A program made the translations under genes and the position numbers. DNA of 64,000 nucleotides from Paracyclopina nana (Eukaryota; Arthropoda; Copepoda; Cyclopoida; Cyclopettidae), in contig JAGUCH010000004.1 in the NCBI GenBank assembly GCA_019096065.1, positions 9,424,001 through 9,488,000 of the forward strand, written 5' to 3'. The notes beneath the pieces were generated by a model. The model had not been told where the DNA came from. It saw only the letters and a program-made list of their open reading frames with translations, and did not search any database. This document shows positions 1-8,928 of this stretch, piece by piece (within the stretch, counting starts at the first letter, position 1; the number at the start of each line of letters is the position of its first letter).

Positions 1-10
1 TTTTAAGGGG

Positions 11-904
11 ATGGCTGGAGAAGGAAAAGATGGTATGGAATTGCTATGGCAAGATATCTTTAACTACACGCAGTTTGTGCGTAAAGAGGATCCATATTTC
101 CTCATTCAGGAGATGATCCGGAAGCCTACTGAGTGCTTCACTGCCACACTTAAGGCAATTCTTCGACTGCGAATGAAGATACATAGCACAACCATTGGAG
201 ATGGCGGAGATGCTCATGCAGTCTCTGAAGCCATCTCTGATGGTTTTGCACTCCTAGGACGTCATTGGCCTCAGAATTACCAGTCGTTAGTAAACAAATA
301 CAACGACTATCTGCTGAGAGCGAATATACCTGCTAGGAGTTTGCACGCCTACAATATCATGATGAACTTGATTGGCAGTGACCTAGGTACCTATGTGCCA
401 AGGGACGTGGATAGGGCTCATAAAGAGGAGAGGCTGCCAATGGTACCCAATATGCGTGCCAAACCTAGAATTGCTATGGTTGAAGCTACTGAAGAAGAGG
501 TGTTAGACAGTGCTAGCACTATATCGGCAGCCTCTGGCCGTAGTCAACGAAGTGCTAAAATAATAAATGAGCTACAAAGCGAGTTGGCTCGAGCAAACTT
601 TGAATTGAGTAGGCAAGCTGTTGAAGTAGCTATGATGAAAGCTGAATCACCATCCGAGAAAATAAATAGGCTGGGAAAAACTTTTAACATAGATACATCT
701 AAGTTGCCTGAAGGAAACCCTCTTCAGACTAATGGGTGCTTGTTCTGCAACCAATTGCATTACGCTACACAGTGTACGAATTACCCGAACACGAATTTGA
801 CCTCAATTAGAAACGATGGCACATTGTGCCCGTTGTGTAAAGGATTGCACCTTGAGTTTAGGGGAGAACAGTGTTGGAAGACACGACCTGCTCGTAAACA
901 ATAA
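11..904 (+). CDS. gag: Gag-like protein with two zinc knuckles (5' partial possible)
   Basis: This 297-residue protein is the likely nucleocapsid part of Gag, which packages the element RNA into particles. The N-terminal 150 residues are helical and uncharged in pattern, as in capsid C-terminal domains. Residues about 180-215 look like a coiled coil. Near the C terminus are a CX2CX3HX4C knuckle (residues 243-255) and a second, CX2CX3HX7C knuckle (from residue 273). The frame has no stop before the ATG at 11 back to the window edge, so the true start may lie upstream. The stop TAA (902-904) overlaps the next ATG (904-906) as TAATG. Assignment as Gag is by position and knuckles. Confidence 0.8.
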   Translation: MAGEGKDGMELLWQDIFNYTQFVRKEDPYFLIQEMIRKPTECFTATLKAILRLRMKIHSTTIGDGGDAHAVSEAISDGFALLGRHWPQNYQSLVNKYNDYLLRANIPARSLHAYNIMMNLIGSDLGTYVPRDVDRAHKEERLPMVPNMRAKPRIAMVEATEEEVLDSASTISAASGRSQRSAKIINELQSELARANFELSRQAVEVAMMKAESPSEKINRLGKTFNIDTSKLPEGNPLQTNGCLFCNQLHYATQCTNYPNTNLTSIRNDGTLCPLCKGLHLEFRGEQCWKTRPARKQ

Positions 905-1401
905 TGGGACCAAGTACAAAAACTCCCAATAAGAATGATAAAGATAGTTACATCTTGCCTTCATTTATGAGGGGAGAATGTAACAAAGAAGTAGGACGAG
1001 CTTACTTTGATTATTTAAAGGAGCAATCTGTGAAAAATGCCGAAATTATGACTCGTGGAAGTGAGGACAAAAAGGCTCTGGTCCTTGCAATAAGGGGTAG
1101 AAAAAGTCGGTTTGCCCATCAGCATACTATGACTGTAATTGAGATTAGCATAATACTGTTTGCAATAACAATATGTCAATATTGCTTATTTGGTTGGGAT
1201 TATTGGCCAATTACAGTAATCTGTAGTGGAGCAATAATAGCTTTATGGTACTACTTTGTAAAAGGTAGCACGAGTGATGAGCAAAAAACTTGTAGTAATG
1301 ATGGTATCGTTACACATCTGGCCTCAGTAAATGCTAATGAAGCAGAGCCAGTAACACATTTTAACCTTTACCGAATCCGGAACTTGAAGATGACGTGCTG
1401 A
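904..1401 (+). CDS. small protein with two predicted membrane segments between Gag and protease
   Basis: This 165-residue frame starts in a TAATG overlap with Gag, which suggests termination-reinitiation or a one-base lesion in a once continuous frame. Residues about 1-75 are charged. Residues about 77-117 form two hydrophobic stretches separated by a short loop, read as a membrane hairpin. The rest is polar. I know of no Metaviridae domain of this kind between nucleocapsid and protease, and I cannot assign a function. The 3' end overlaps the open frame of the protease ORF by 37 bases (1365-1401) with a -1 relation. It could be a separate protein or a segment of the Gag-Pol polyprotein. Confidence 0.6.
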   Translation: MGPSTKTPNKNDKDSYILPSFMRGECNKEVGRAYFDYLKEQSVKNAEIMTRGSEDKKALVLAIRGRKSRFAHQHTMTVIEISIILFAITICQYCLFGWDYWPITVICSGAIIALWYYFVKGSTSDEQKTCSNDGIVTHLASVNANEAEPVTHFNLYRIRNLKMTC

Positions 1402-4400
1402 GTATATACTCATTAAAACTACATAATGTTTGTGAAAGGTATTTTATACCAGTGGAGATAACTGGAAAAATACGTTTGCATGCTTTATTTGACAGTGGAG
1501 CAATGGTGCAGATAATATCACGCACTCTTGTAAAACTGATCGAAGACAAAATTGGTTACACTCTACCTCGGGTCGAAACTAATTATGTAATTAAGAACTT
1601 TAATGGGGAAGAATTCCCAGGGAATGAAGCTGTCTCTATTCAAGTTGCATTTGGGAATCGTGTTTTAATCAGACAGGCTGTTTTCCTTGTATCTGATTGC
1701 GATACACTATTAATGATAGGAAACTCGTTATTAGTAGACAATAATGTCCGGATGACTAGTAAAGATGGAAAGCACTTTATGGATTTCCCTGGAAAGTCCA
1801 AACATAAGAAAATTCCACTCTTACTATCAAAAGAGGCTTTCTACCCAGTTGCAATAAATGAAGGGATCACTCTACTCCCTGGAGAAGAAGTGACCACCAT
1901 GGCTAGTTTACCTCATGATTTACCTGTCATCAGTAATGACATCCAAATAGATTCTGACTCTGACGAAGACGACGACCTTGGTCGTACTCATCACCAGAGA
2001 AATGTTTATTCCGGATTGGTGGATAAGTACTTAAACTTTATGCCTAGTAACGAGTACCGCGGAGTGACCTCTGAGGGGGCACTTACTGCAGTCACTCGTA
2101 AAGGTACTTTCACAGAAAATATTGGTAATAATACTGAGGATCCCATCTACTTAAATGCACATGCAGTGATTGGGCGAGCCAGGATTGTCAAGAAACAGAA
2201 ATTTAAGAGTACGGTTGCAGCCCATGTGGCTAACATTAGTTTAAAGGCCCTGGAGCATGAAATGGAGTCATGTTACTGCAATTATTTGGATTCGCACGTA
2301 ATTGTGCAGTTTACGGATATAAATGGTCTTTCTTTTACGGATATGCATTTTTTCAATGCCTATGAGCCATTAAGGGGAAGCCACAAGCCCTTGATTAGTA
2401 GAAAAGGAAATTACGTATTTATCTCAGCTAACCAAAGTGATGGTTACGAAGAGATAACTGATGTGATAATTAGCAAATTTATGAAACGAGAAAAATGGGA
2501 TGAATTACCGTGGGCTGTTATTGTCCCAGGGCATAAACTTTTGTCTGGCGAACAAAAGCGCATTGTAATAAAGATGAATATGATGGTGGATAAACTCAAA
2601 GTAGTATGGCTAAAATATAAGTATATTTGCCCACCATGCATGACCATTGCCTTGTGTCCTATTGAATCCTACCTCAATGGGATGGATAGGGTCATAATAA
2701 CTATGATGATACATGAGTATGAGAATTACCCCCTTGCTTATCAAAGAAATGAACTAGATAAGTATTTTGAACTAAATGTTCTTGGAGCTCATGGTATCAT
2801 GTTTAAGTTGTCCAACAATGTTGAGTTAATATTCCATGTCCCTAGCGAACATGCTGAGAATATTGGCTACTTAACCACGCTTATGTACATAATAATTGGT
2901 CAATTACGGTACCAAAATGTGGCCGACGACGTGTGGATCAGAACACTTATGGATGGCGATGTGCATGTAGGTGACCCACTTTGTATGGCAACCACCGCTG
3001 CATTGCTAGTGTTATCTGGGTTACAAATGTACCCTGATGACCTTACCAAAGAGGATATAAAGACAAAATTTGGTAAATTTATACCATTTGTACTTGAACC
3101 ACATGGTTGCTCGTGCAAGCCTTGCTTGGCAAAGAACATGGGCATCAAAGTGCCACTTAAGAGCTTCACTACTATTTACGAAGGTCCTATTGTGGATACC
3201 AGTGTCAGACAAACAGTTCTAAAAAGTCCTTCTGAACTAGACCTCGTATCAGCTAGCCTGGAGCTTTCTAAAGATGAGAGAAATAACCAAAAACTATATG
3301 ATGAGGTTTATAATCTCCTTTTGAAATTTCCAAGTGAATTTGACCCCCTCCGTGTTTTAAATGGAGTAGCAGGTTATACATTTCCATTGAAACCAGAAAC
3401 GATCCTGAACATGGATCTAGAACACATTCCGGATGAGGTCAGAGAAGAATTTAGGGATCTCTTAATAGAATATAAGACTATATTCTCGGAGGACCCTAGA
3501 TCATATAGGCTATGGAATGTCGAACCCATGAAGTTCCAGTTAAAGGATGATAAACCATTAGTGCCAAAAGTATTTAACATGTCGGAGTATGAAACTACGC
3601 AGGTTGACCGTAAAATAGCATTAATGCTGTCATCTGGATTAATTGAAATTGTGGATAAGTCACTTAATAGGTACTCGGCTTGCCCTTGTTTCTTGACTTC
3701 AAGGCCAAATGATGAAAAGCTGCCTATGAAGCAACGCAAGCCTCGGCTACTAGTTGACTTAACATCTTTTAATAAAAATCTGATATTTACGACTTCGGAG
3801 CACATAGTGCCACCTATCCCTACCTTGCTAGGGATGTTATCTAATTCGTGTTTAATGTCATCTTTCGATGTAACATCCGGATACGATAACTTACCTGTGG
3901 ACTCTGATAGTGCTGATATGTGCTGCTTTGCAGTAACGTCCCCTCGCAGTATATATAGATCAGTCTTTCTGAAAAGTAAGTCATGCCTACAAGGGATCGC
4001 CATTGCTCCGAGAATGTTCGCAGAGCTCCTCCAACAGGCCCTTAACCCTGAGATATTGCCCTTTACATGTGTATATGTAGACGATTTGGTTGTGGCCTGT
4101 AAGAACCCTGGCAAGCCTAGGCCTGCTACATTGGATGATTACATACGACATTTAGGTGATCTGAGGAAGTTGTTTCAAAGCCTCAAGGACTTAAATGCCC
4201 TATTACAAATTAAAAAGACACAATTAGGTGTTAAAGAAGCTACAGTCTTAGGGCACCTAATATCTATTGACGAAAATGGGATTATGACTATGCGAATGCC
4301 CGATAAATTCAGGTCTGCATTTGATGATTTCCCTATTCCCACAACCAAGAAACAGCTGCAAAAGTTTATTGGAATGACAAACTGGTTAAGCCAGTACTGT

Positions 4401-5177
4401 CCTAATATGGCTACATACACAGCTCCACTGCTAGATGTATTACAAACAGCGCAAGGGAAAACAGGAAAGTTCACCTTCACTGCTTTCCAAGAAAAATGTT
4501 TCTATAAAGTAATAGACGAGATTAAAACAGGTATGTCACTGGCATTGCCACGTTTTAAAGAAGGTTATTTAGTGGTTGATTCTGGGGTAATTAGCACCTC
4601 AGCTTTATTAATGGAGGTGAATGAGGATGGTAAAGCTGTGTGTGTTGGTGCACACAGCGCACGCTTTCCTTTATCAGTTTGCCTCTCGTACCACTCGTTT
4701 CAGCGTGAAGCATTAGGAGTTTTAACAATGATAAACCATTTTAAAAGCATACTATTCGCCTATGAGCGACTAGTCATAGTTACGGATTGTCTATCAATAG
4801 CCAGCGTGCTGGCTAGTTCGTTTACTGGTAAAGATGCTTTCACTCATAGACTAGCAGCTCGTATTTATTCCCTGCCTGTAGCATGGAAATTGAGAGCTGT
4901 ACCTCGCACAGAGGTAGAAGTAGTTGATGTATTATTAAATAAGTACCATCAAACGCCAGAAGGTGAAACTGTATTTTATGCGCCCTACTCTATTGCGGGG
5001 CAGATTACGAAGGATATTTATGCAAATAAGTACCCTCTGCCCGATGCAATCAAAGATAAGGTGCTAACGACACAGGAATTACTTACACATGTGTATGATA
5101 CACTTGTGAATTCTGGAACTATGAGTAAGACTCTACTCCAGAAAAGGTTGCATTGCCTAAATGACAAATGGAGTTGA
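1365..5177 (+). CDS. pol: Pol: aspartic protease, reverse transcriptase, RNase H
   Basis: This long Pol frame opens at 1365 after a TAA. No ATG precedes the protease, so entry must be by frameshift, a non-AUG start (GTG at 1395) or repair of a lesion. The retropepsin motif DSG is at 1491-1499, with a flap and an LLMIGNSLL-like C-terminal motif after it. About 450 unassigned residues follow (about 1.8-3.3 kb). RT starts near 3.45 kb: motif A SSFDVTSGYD near 3.86 kb, motif B GIAIAPRMF, YVDD at 4074-4085, then a connection typical of Ty3/gypsy. RNase H shows D (4578), E (4707) and D (4785). The frame ends at UGA 5175-5177 and continues open in the same frame to 5603. Confidence 0.9.
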   Translation, partial: PLPNPELEDDVLSIYSLKLHNVCERYFIPVEITGKIRLHALFDSGAMVQIISRTLVKLIEDKIGYTLPRVETNYVIKNFNGEEFPGNEAVSIQVAFGNRVLIRQAVFLVSDCDTLLMIGNSLLVDNNVRMTSKDGKHFMDFPGKSKHKKIPLLLSKEAFYPVAINEGITLLPGEEVTTMASLPHDLPVISNDIQIDSDSDEDDDLGRTHHQRNVYSGLVDKYLNFMPSNEYRGVTSEGALTAVTRKGTFTENIGNNTEDPIYLNAHAVIGRARIVKKQKFKSTVAAHVANISLKALEHEMESCYCNYLDSHVIVQFTDINGLSFTDMHFFNAYEPLRGSHKPLISRKGNYVFISANQSDGYEEITDVIISKFMKREKWDELPWAVIVPGHKLLSGEQKRIVIKMNMMVDKLKVVWLKYKYICPPCMTIALCPIESYLNGMDRVIITMMIHEYENYPLAYQRNELDKYFELNVLGAHGIMFKLSNNVELIFHVPSEHAENIGYLTTLMYIIIGQLRYQNVADDVWIRTLMDGDVHVGDPLCMATTAALLVLSGLQMYPDDLTKEDIKTKFGKFIPFVLEPHGCSCKPCLAKNMGIKVPLKSFTTIYEGPIVDTSVRQTVLKSPSELDLVSASLELSKDERNNQKLYDEVYNLLLKFPSEFDPLRVLNGVAGYTFPLKPETILNMDLEHIPDEVREEFRDLLIEYKTIFSEDPRSYRLWNVEPMKFQLKDDKPLVPKVFNMSEYETTQVDRKIALMLSSGLIEIVDKSLNRYSACPCFLTSRPNDEKLPMKQRKPRLLVDLTSFNKNLIFTTSEHIVPPIPTLLGMLSNSCLMSSFDVTSGYDNLPVDSDSADMCCFAVTSPRSIYRSVFLKSKSCLQGIAIAPRMFAELLQQALNPEILPFTCVYVDDLVVACKNPGKPRPATLDDYIRHLGDLRKLFQSLKDLNALLQIKKTQLGVKEATVLGHLISIDENGIMTMRMPDKFRSAFDDFPIPTTKKQLQKFIGMTNWLSQYCPNMATYTAPLLDVLQTAQGKTGKFTFTAFQEKCFYKVIDEIKTGMSLALPRFKEGYLVVDSGVISTSALLMEVNEDGKAVCVGAHSARFPLSVCLSYHSFQREALGVLTMINHFKSILFAYERLVIVTDCLSIASVLASSFTGKDAFTHRLAARIYSLPVAWKLRAVPRTEVEVVDVLLNKYHQTPEGETVFYAPYSIAGQITKDIYANKYPLPDAIKDKVLTTQELLTHVYDTLVNSGTMSKTLLQKRLHCLNDKWS

Positions 5178-5603
5178 CATGATCGGCACGAAGCCGCCAT
5201 TTGTGCACGGCTTGACGACACGTCAACCTTACTTCAAGCAAAACATGATGATGATGAAATTCTTGAGGACGAGATACTTTCTAAATTATCCCATTCATTT
5301 CATGGTGAAGCTGATTTTGATTCGCCAGTGAATCATATAGAAAATAACTTAAGAGTAGATACAGTCACTGTTAAACGGCGAATATCGCCACATTTACCAG
5401 GAATTACACGCAACCTACTCATTAAGTTGCAACAAAATTGTGAAGAAACACAAAAGATAATAAATCTAATTATGCTTTCGCCTCCAGAGAAAGTACCACT
5501 AGATGTTGCGGTAAAATATCGTGTCCTTGACGGTGCCCTGTTGGTCATTCGCAAGAATGTAAAGTTACCTTTTAGCGTTGCGATAATGCGAAAGTATATA
5601 TGA
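5178..5603 (+). CDS. Pol continuation after the in-frame UGA (start of integrase)
   Basis: The Pol frame stays open for 141 codons after the UGA at 5175-5177, up to a TGA at 5601-5603. The last part reads like the strand-rich segment before the integrase zinc finger (DGALLVIRKN followed by a proline-led helix), which normally leads straight into the HHCC motif. That motif lies in the next frame. The TGA overlaps the ATG of the integrase ORF as ATGA (5600-5603). Either the UGA is a nonsense mutation and 5576-5603 holds an indel, or both are recoding sites. No separate start is evident for this piece. Confidence 0.6.
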   Translation, partial: HDRHEAAICARLDDTSTLLQAKHDDDEILEDEILSKLSHSFHGEADFDSPVNHIENNLRVDTVTVKRRISPHLPGITRNLLIKLQQNCEETQKIINLIMLSPPEKVPLDVAVKYRVLDGALLVIRKNVKLPFSVAIMRKYI

Positions 5604-7750
5604 GTATGCCCAACTGTGTGTACCTGATGGCATGTATTCATTTGCTACATAACCATTTGGGAAGTAAAAAGACTAATACTCTTTTTACCCAATCTATGTA
5701 TTCAACTTACTCAGCCAGAATCAGTCGTATTATTATTGGTGCGTGCATGCATTGTGCTTTATACCGCCAAGCTAATACTAGGTTTGTTGGGAAGGGGCGT
5801 TTCCGCATCCCGACTCAGCCATGGGAATTGGTAATGATTGATTTGGCCAAGTTCGATGACACTTTAGTCAAAGGGTCTTCCGCAAAAGACCTGTTAGTAT
5901 TTGTCGATGTTTATTCTAAGATGATAATTGCTAAACCACTATTGGATGCTAAATATAAGCAGGTAGCGAATGCTATGGAAGAAGTAATTTCTTTGTTTGG
6001 GGTGCCAAAAACATTACTTGCAGATAATGGTGCCCAGCTAACGACTAATAAGGCCCTCCAACGCCTTGTTGATCGTTATAAAATTAAGGAGTTATGTCAT
6101 TACCGAACTTTATCGCCATACAAGCATTCGAACGCTTACGCTGAAAATGCTATACGAATAATAAGGAGTGCATTAGTCCTAAACTCTAACTCATACAATA
6201 TGAGGTTATGCGATGTGTTTAAGACTTCTATTTACGCAATAAATAATCGCCCTCTTACTTATTTGGCATATACTGATGATAAAGGGGTGAAGATCACCCC
6301 CACACCTTTTTCGTTATTTTTCGATAAAATGCCGTTCTATCATTTAGGACGGGATGTATTTGAAATACTTAGTGAAAGCGAGGACAAAATTCATAAAGCC
6401 GAATGGCGTCAACGCATGCGTGAATATGATCTAGAAGAACAGTTCCACTTAGAAAAAATGAAGGCTACTGAAAGACCTTCCTTTAAACCAGAGATTGGAT
6501 CATTAGTGTTAGTTATAAAACATCCCATAAATAAACAACGGTATAAATTTATGGATGATTTGGTTGAAGTTATTGACATTGGACAGCATTCGACTGTGAC
6601 TGTAAAGCCATACCTTTATGATGGGCTTACTCGTGAAGTAAGCTTAGATCATGTCAAGTTATATCGATTCCATGAACTATATAGATTTCTTCCGGAAAAG
6701 TTGTCCAACCTCTTGAAACGACCTTACACTCCGGAAGAAATTCTACGTAAAAAAGCAAGGAATGAGGTTATCGAATTTCTTGAAGGGGCAGCCCCTGAAA
6801 GTCATGATTATAGTTTGCGGGGTCATACAAAGGCCTCTAGTATAGTGGCCTCGCAAAGTTCATTGATTTCACAGTCCACATCAATGGACACAGAGCCAAG
6901 TGCGATTCACCAAACCTATAAGCGCTCTGGTTCTATCCTCATGCAAAAGGCAGCGAGCTTGTTTAAGCCCTCAGATATTTTGCGAATACAGGAGGAAAAT
7001 AAACAACTCGTGCAAAAGCAGTGGGAACAATATGACCGTAAGAAGTTAGAAGAAAAATACCTAGCTGACAATGCTGGTAATAATATTCTCCACAAAGAAG
7101 CAAGTGATTCTTTGTCTGACACTGGCACTGATGATTTTATTGAACAAGCAATTGCACTAAGTGCAAATACAGGGCCCAATGAAGCATTTTATGAGGACAT
7201 GCTGGCCTTGAGCCAACGTGGCCCTCCTACTTTTGCTGAAATGGCCCAACAAGAAAGATTATACCCGAATTTACCAAGTGTCAAACCTGACCATATTAGT
7301 ACTCCTGATCGCTCGAACGTCAGTGAAGGGACACTTGCAGGGGTCAGCCCTGTAAAGTGGGCCTTTCGTGGCCAATACCGTGATCAACGTGTGCCAGATA
7401 TACCTGAAAGTCCGGAGAAATATCACACTCCTGACCAAAGTATGTCTGCAACTCCTAATAAGGACAATGATAATATAGAGGAGATTGTTGAAAAAGCAGC
7501 ATCTTTCATCGCACCTTCCAAATTTGACACTGACCTAGAATCTTTATCTGCTGGCCTGGAAAGTATGCAATTAGCACTGCCTACTGATCCATTCGGCGGA
7601 AATACACACGATGATGAAAATGAAAGTAGTGATAGTGATGACACAACTACAATTTATTATACTGCTCGTAAAAATCTGCGGCGTACACCGTTGACAAAAG
7701 CATTAAACAGAATGTTCAAAAAGCAATCGATATTGTACGACGCCAGTTAG
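5600..7750 (+). CDS. Integrase with a long acidic C-terminal extension
   Basis: This 716-residue frame carries the zinc finger HX4H (residues 14-19) plus CX2C (near residue 50). The catalytic core has D in VMIDLAKFD, D in LLADNGAQ and E in NAYAENAIR, which is the D,D,E triad. A GPY/F-like module follows around residues 295-355. It would insert element cDNA into host DNA. Beyond about residue 365 the protein runs for another 350 residues, rich in Ser, Asp, Glu and Pro with no recognised domain, much longer than usual Metaviridae integrase tails. The core beginning is in the preceding frame (ATGA overlap). A +1 frame continuation exists from about 7725 to 7894. Confidence 0.88.
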   Translation: MSMPNCVYLMACIHLLHNHLGSKKTNTLFTQSMYSTYSARISRIIIGACMHCALYRQANTRFVGKGRFRIPTQPWELVMIDLAKFDDTLVKGSSAKDLLVFVDVYSKMIIAKPLLDAKYKQVANAMEEVISLFGVPKTLLADNGAQLTTNKALQRLVDRYKIKELCHYRTLSPYKHSNAYAENAIRIIRSALVLNSNSYNMRLCDVFKTSIYAINNRPLTYLAYTDDKGVKITPTPFSLFFDKMPFYHLGRDVFEILSESEDKIHKAEWRQRMREYDLEEQFHLEKMKATERPSFKPEIGSLVLVIKHPINKQRYKFMDDLVEVIDIGQHSTVTVKPYLYDGLTREVSLDHVKLYRFHELYRFLPEKLSNLLKRPYTPEEILRKKARNEVIEFLEGAAPESHDYSLRGHTKASSIVASQSSLISQSTSMDTEPSAIHQTYKRSGSILMQKAASLFKPSDILRIQEENKQLVQKQWEQYDRKKLEEKYLADNAGNNILHKEASDSLSDTGTDDFIEQAIALSANTGPNEAFYEDMLALSQRGPPTFAEMAQQERLYPNLPSVKPDHISTPDRSNVSEGTLAGVSPVKWAFRGQYRDQRVPDIPESPEKYHTPDQSMSATPNKDNDNIEEIVEKAASFIAPSKFDTDLESLSAGLESMQLALPTDPFGGNTHDDENESSDSDDTTTIYYTARKNLRRTPLTKALNRMFKKQSILYDAS

Positions 7751-7944
7751 AACTCTCACCACGTAAACGGCCTCCCTCTCCACCAATCGATAATCCTATG
7801 GAAGGGCCCAGTGCCCCGAAACCGGAGATTTATGGAGCTGAAGGAGGAGCATCAAGTTCGGTATACTATAATGAAAAGTCCGGTCAGAAAACCTGATTTG
7901 CAACCAAAAAATAGTGAGTTACCAAATGCGGAGTACCACAAACT
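7725..7944 (+). pseudogene. bridge between integrase tail and the next ORF in a third frame
   Basis: Around the TAG that ends the integrase frame (7748-7750), the +1 frame is open to a TGA near 7893-7895. It reads as Pro/Ser-rich protein like the sequence on both sides. The following ORF is in yet another frame. Two successive +1 changes in 200 bases look like lesions in one original long reading frame rather than separate genes. I call it a broken segment. Confidence 0.45.
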
Positions 7945-8907
7945 GTGCCAAGCACAAACGTACTTGAGCACCCCTCGGCAAAGGTTACACCTTTGGGTGA
8001 CCTGGCTATGACTGAAAAGGAGCACCTTACTCATCAAGCTACTCCTGGGGTTGCACACCCCACTGTCAGGCAAACTGGCCCAGTAGTTCCACAACCGGGT
8101 ACTCAGAAGCCACCTGAGGCTGTTGTACGGGCTCCGTATGAACCAGAAAAGTTGTCTCCATTAAGTTTTCTTCCTCATAACCTAAGAAGAAGAAAAAACG
8201 TTAATTATCGCTCCCTGGCAGGGTTTCAAAAGTATAATAAAAAGAACGTACCTGCGGGTCTTCCTGCGATTGCTCAGCCTGATCCCTCTGAAGCATTGAC
8301 TCGTTCCGAAGCAGCATTGACAACTGAACAGGATACAAGTCCTTCACAGAATGTTCAACAGCTCCTTGACACGAACCTTTTGGTGTCTTCTGACCAGCCG
8401 AGTAGTTCGGCAGCCACATCATTCGCCGAACCAAAGGAACCAGAATCCTCGGCCGCTGTCCAACCAACAGTTGAACCTGAGATTAGTGAGCCCACTCCAA
8501 TACGGATCCTTCCCAGACGACAACTGCGGGAGAGAAAAGAAACTGTAGATTACAGAAGGTTAGCGGGCATAAGAAAGTATGGGAAAGAGAAAAGTAAAGC
8601 TGGTAAAGAACAAAAATACTTCCCTAATATTCCACGAATAGCTCCTTTAGATCGGGAGGACAAGGAATTCGCCCGTGTTAGGTTTACAAATACGAACCAA
8701 AGGCCAGACCAAAAAGAGAGAGAGTTACTAGAAGAGGTAGTTCCTAATTGGAAACTGAATAAAAACATGGCTGCAGTCCCTGATTATATTCAGTTTCTTA
8801 AAGCGACTGGCATGGATCACCAAGATGATAGCAACATAAATGAAATGAAGCGGCTGCGTCTCACCTATGATGACCTATACAAGCTAGCTTTTAAGAAGTT
8901 TAAATAG
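7945..8907 (+). CDS. basic Pro/Ser-rich protein with a duplicated motif, downstream of integrase
   Basis: This is a 320-codon frame opening after a TGA at 7915-7917; no ATG marks its start (GTG at 7945), so it is probably the C-terminal continuation of Pol. A motif of pattern LRxRKxVxYRxLAGxxKY occurs twice, near residues 80-97 and 193-210, separated by acidic Ser/Glu/Pro-rich linkers. The end is basic and Lys-rich. I do not recognise it. Duplicated short basic motifs could bind nucleic acid or a host chromatin factor, but that is inference. A short ORF with a signal-peptide-like start begins 21 bases after its stop. Confidence 0.6.
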   Translation: MPSTNVLEHPSAKVTPLGDLAMTEKEHLTHQATPGVAHPTVRQTGPVVPQPGTQKPPEAVVRAPYEPEKLSPLSFLPHNLRRRKNVNYRSLAGFQKYNKKNVPAGLPAIAQPDPSEALTRSEAALTTEQDTSPSQNVQQLLDTNLLVSSDQPSSSAATSFAEPKEPESSAAVQPTVEPEISEPTPIRILPRRQLRERKETVDYRRLAGIRKYGKEKSKAGKEQKYFPNIPRIAPLDREDKEFARVRFTNTNQRPDQKERELLEEVVPNWKLNKNMAAVPDYIQFLKATGMDHQDDSNINEMKRLRLTYDDLYKLAFKKFK

Positions 8908-8928
8908 AGATTCGTAAGAAAGGACGTG

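Noticed and set aside
1359..1365. TTTTAAC as a -1 slippery site joining ORF2 to Pol
   Set aside because: A -1 slip here would place a TAA in the new frame, and the heptamer does not fit the X XXY YYZ pattern.
3374..4114. 246-residue minus-strand ORF opposite RT
   Set aside because: Shadow of the conserved RT frame; no domain of its own.
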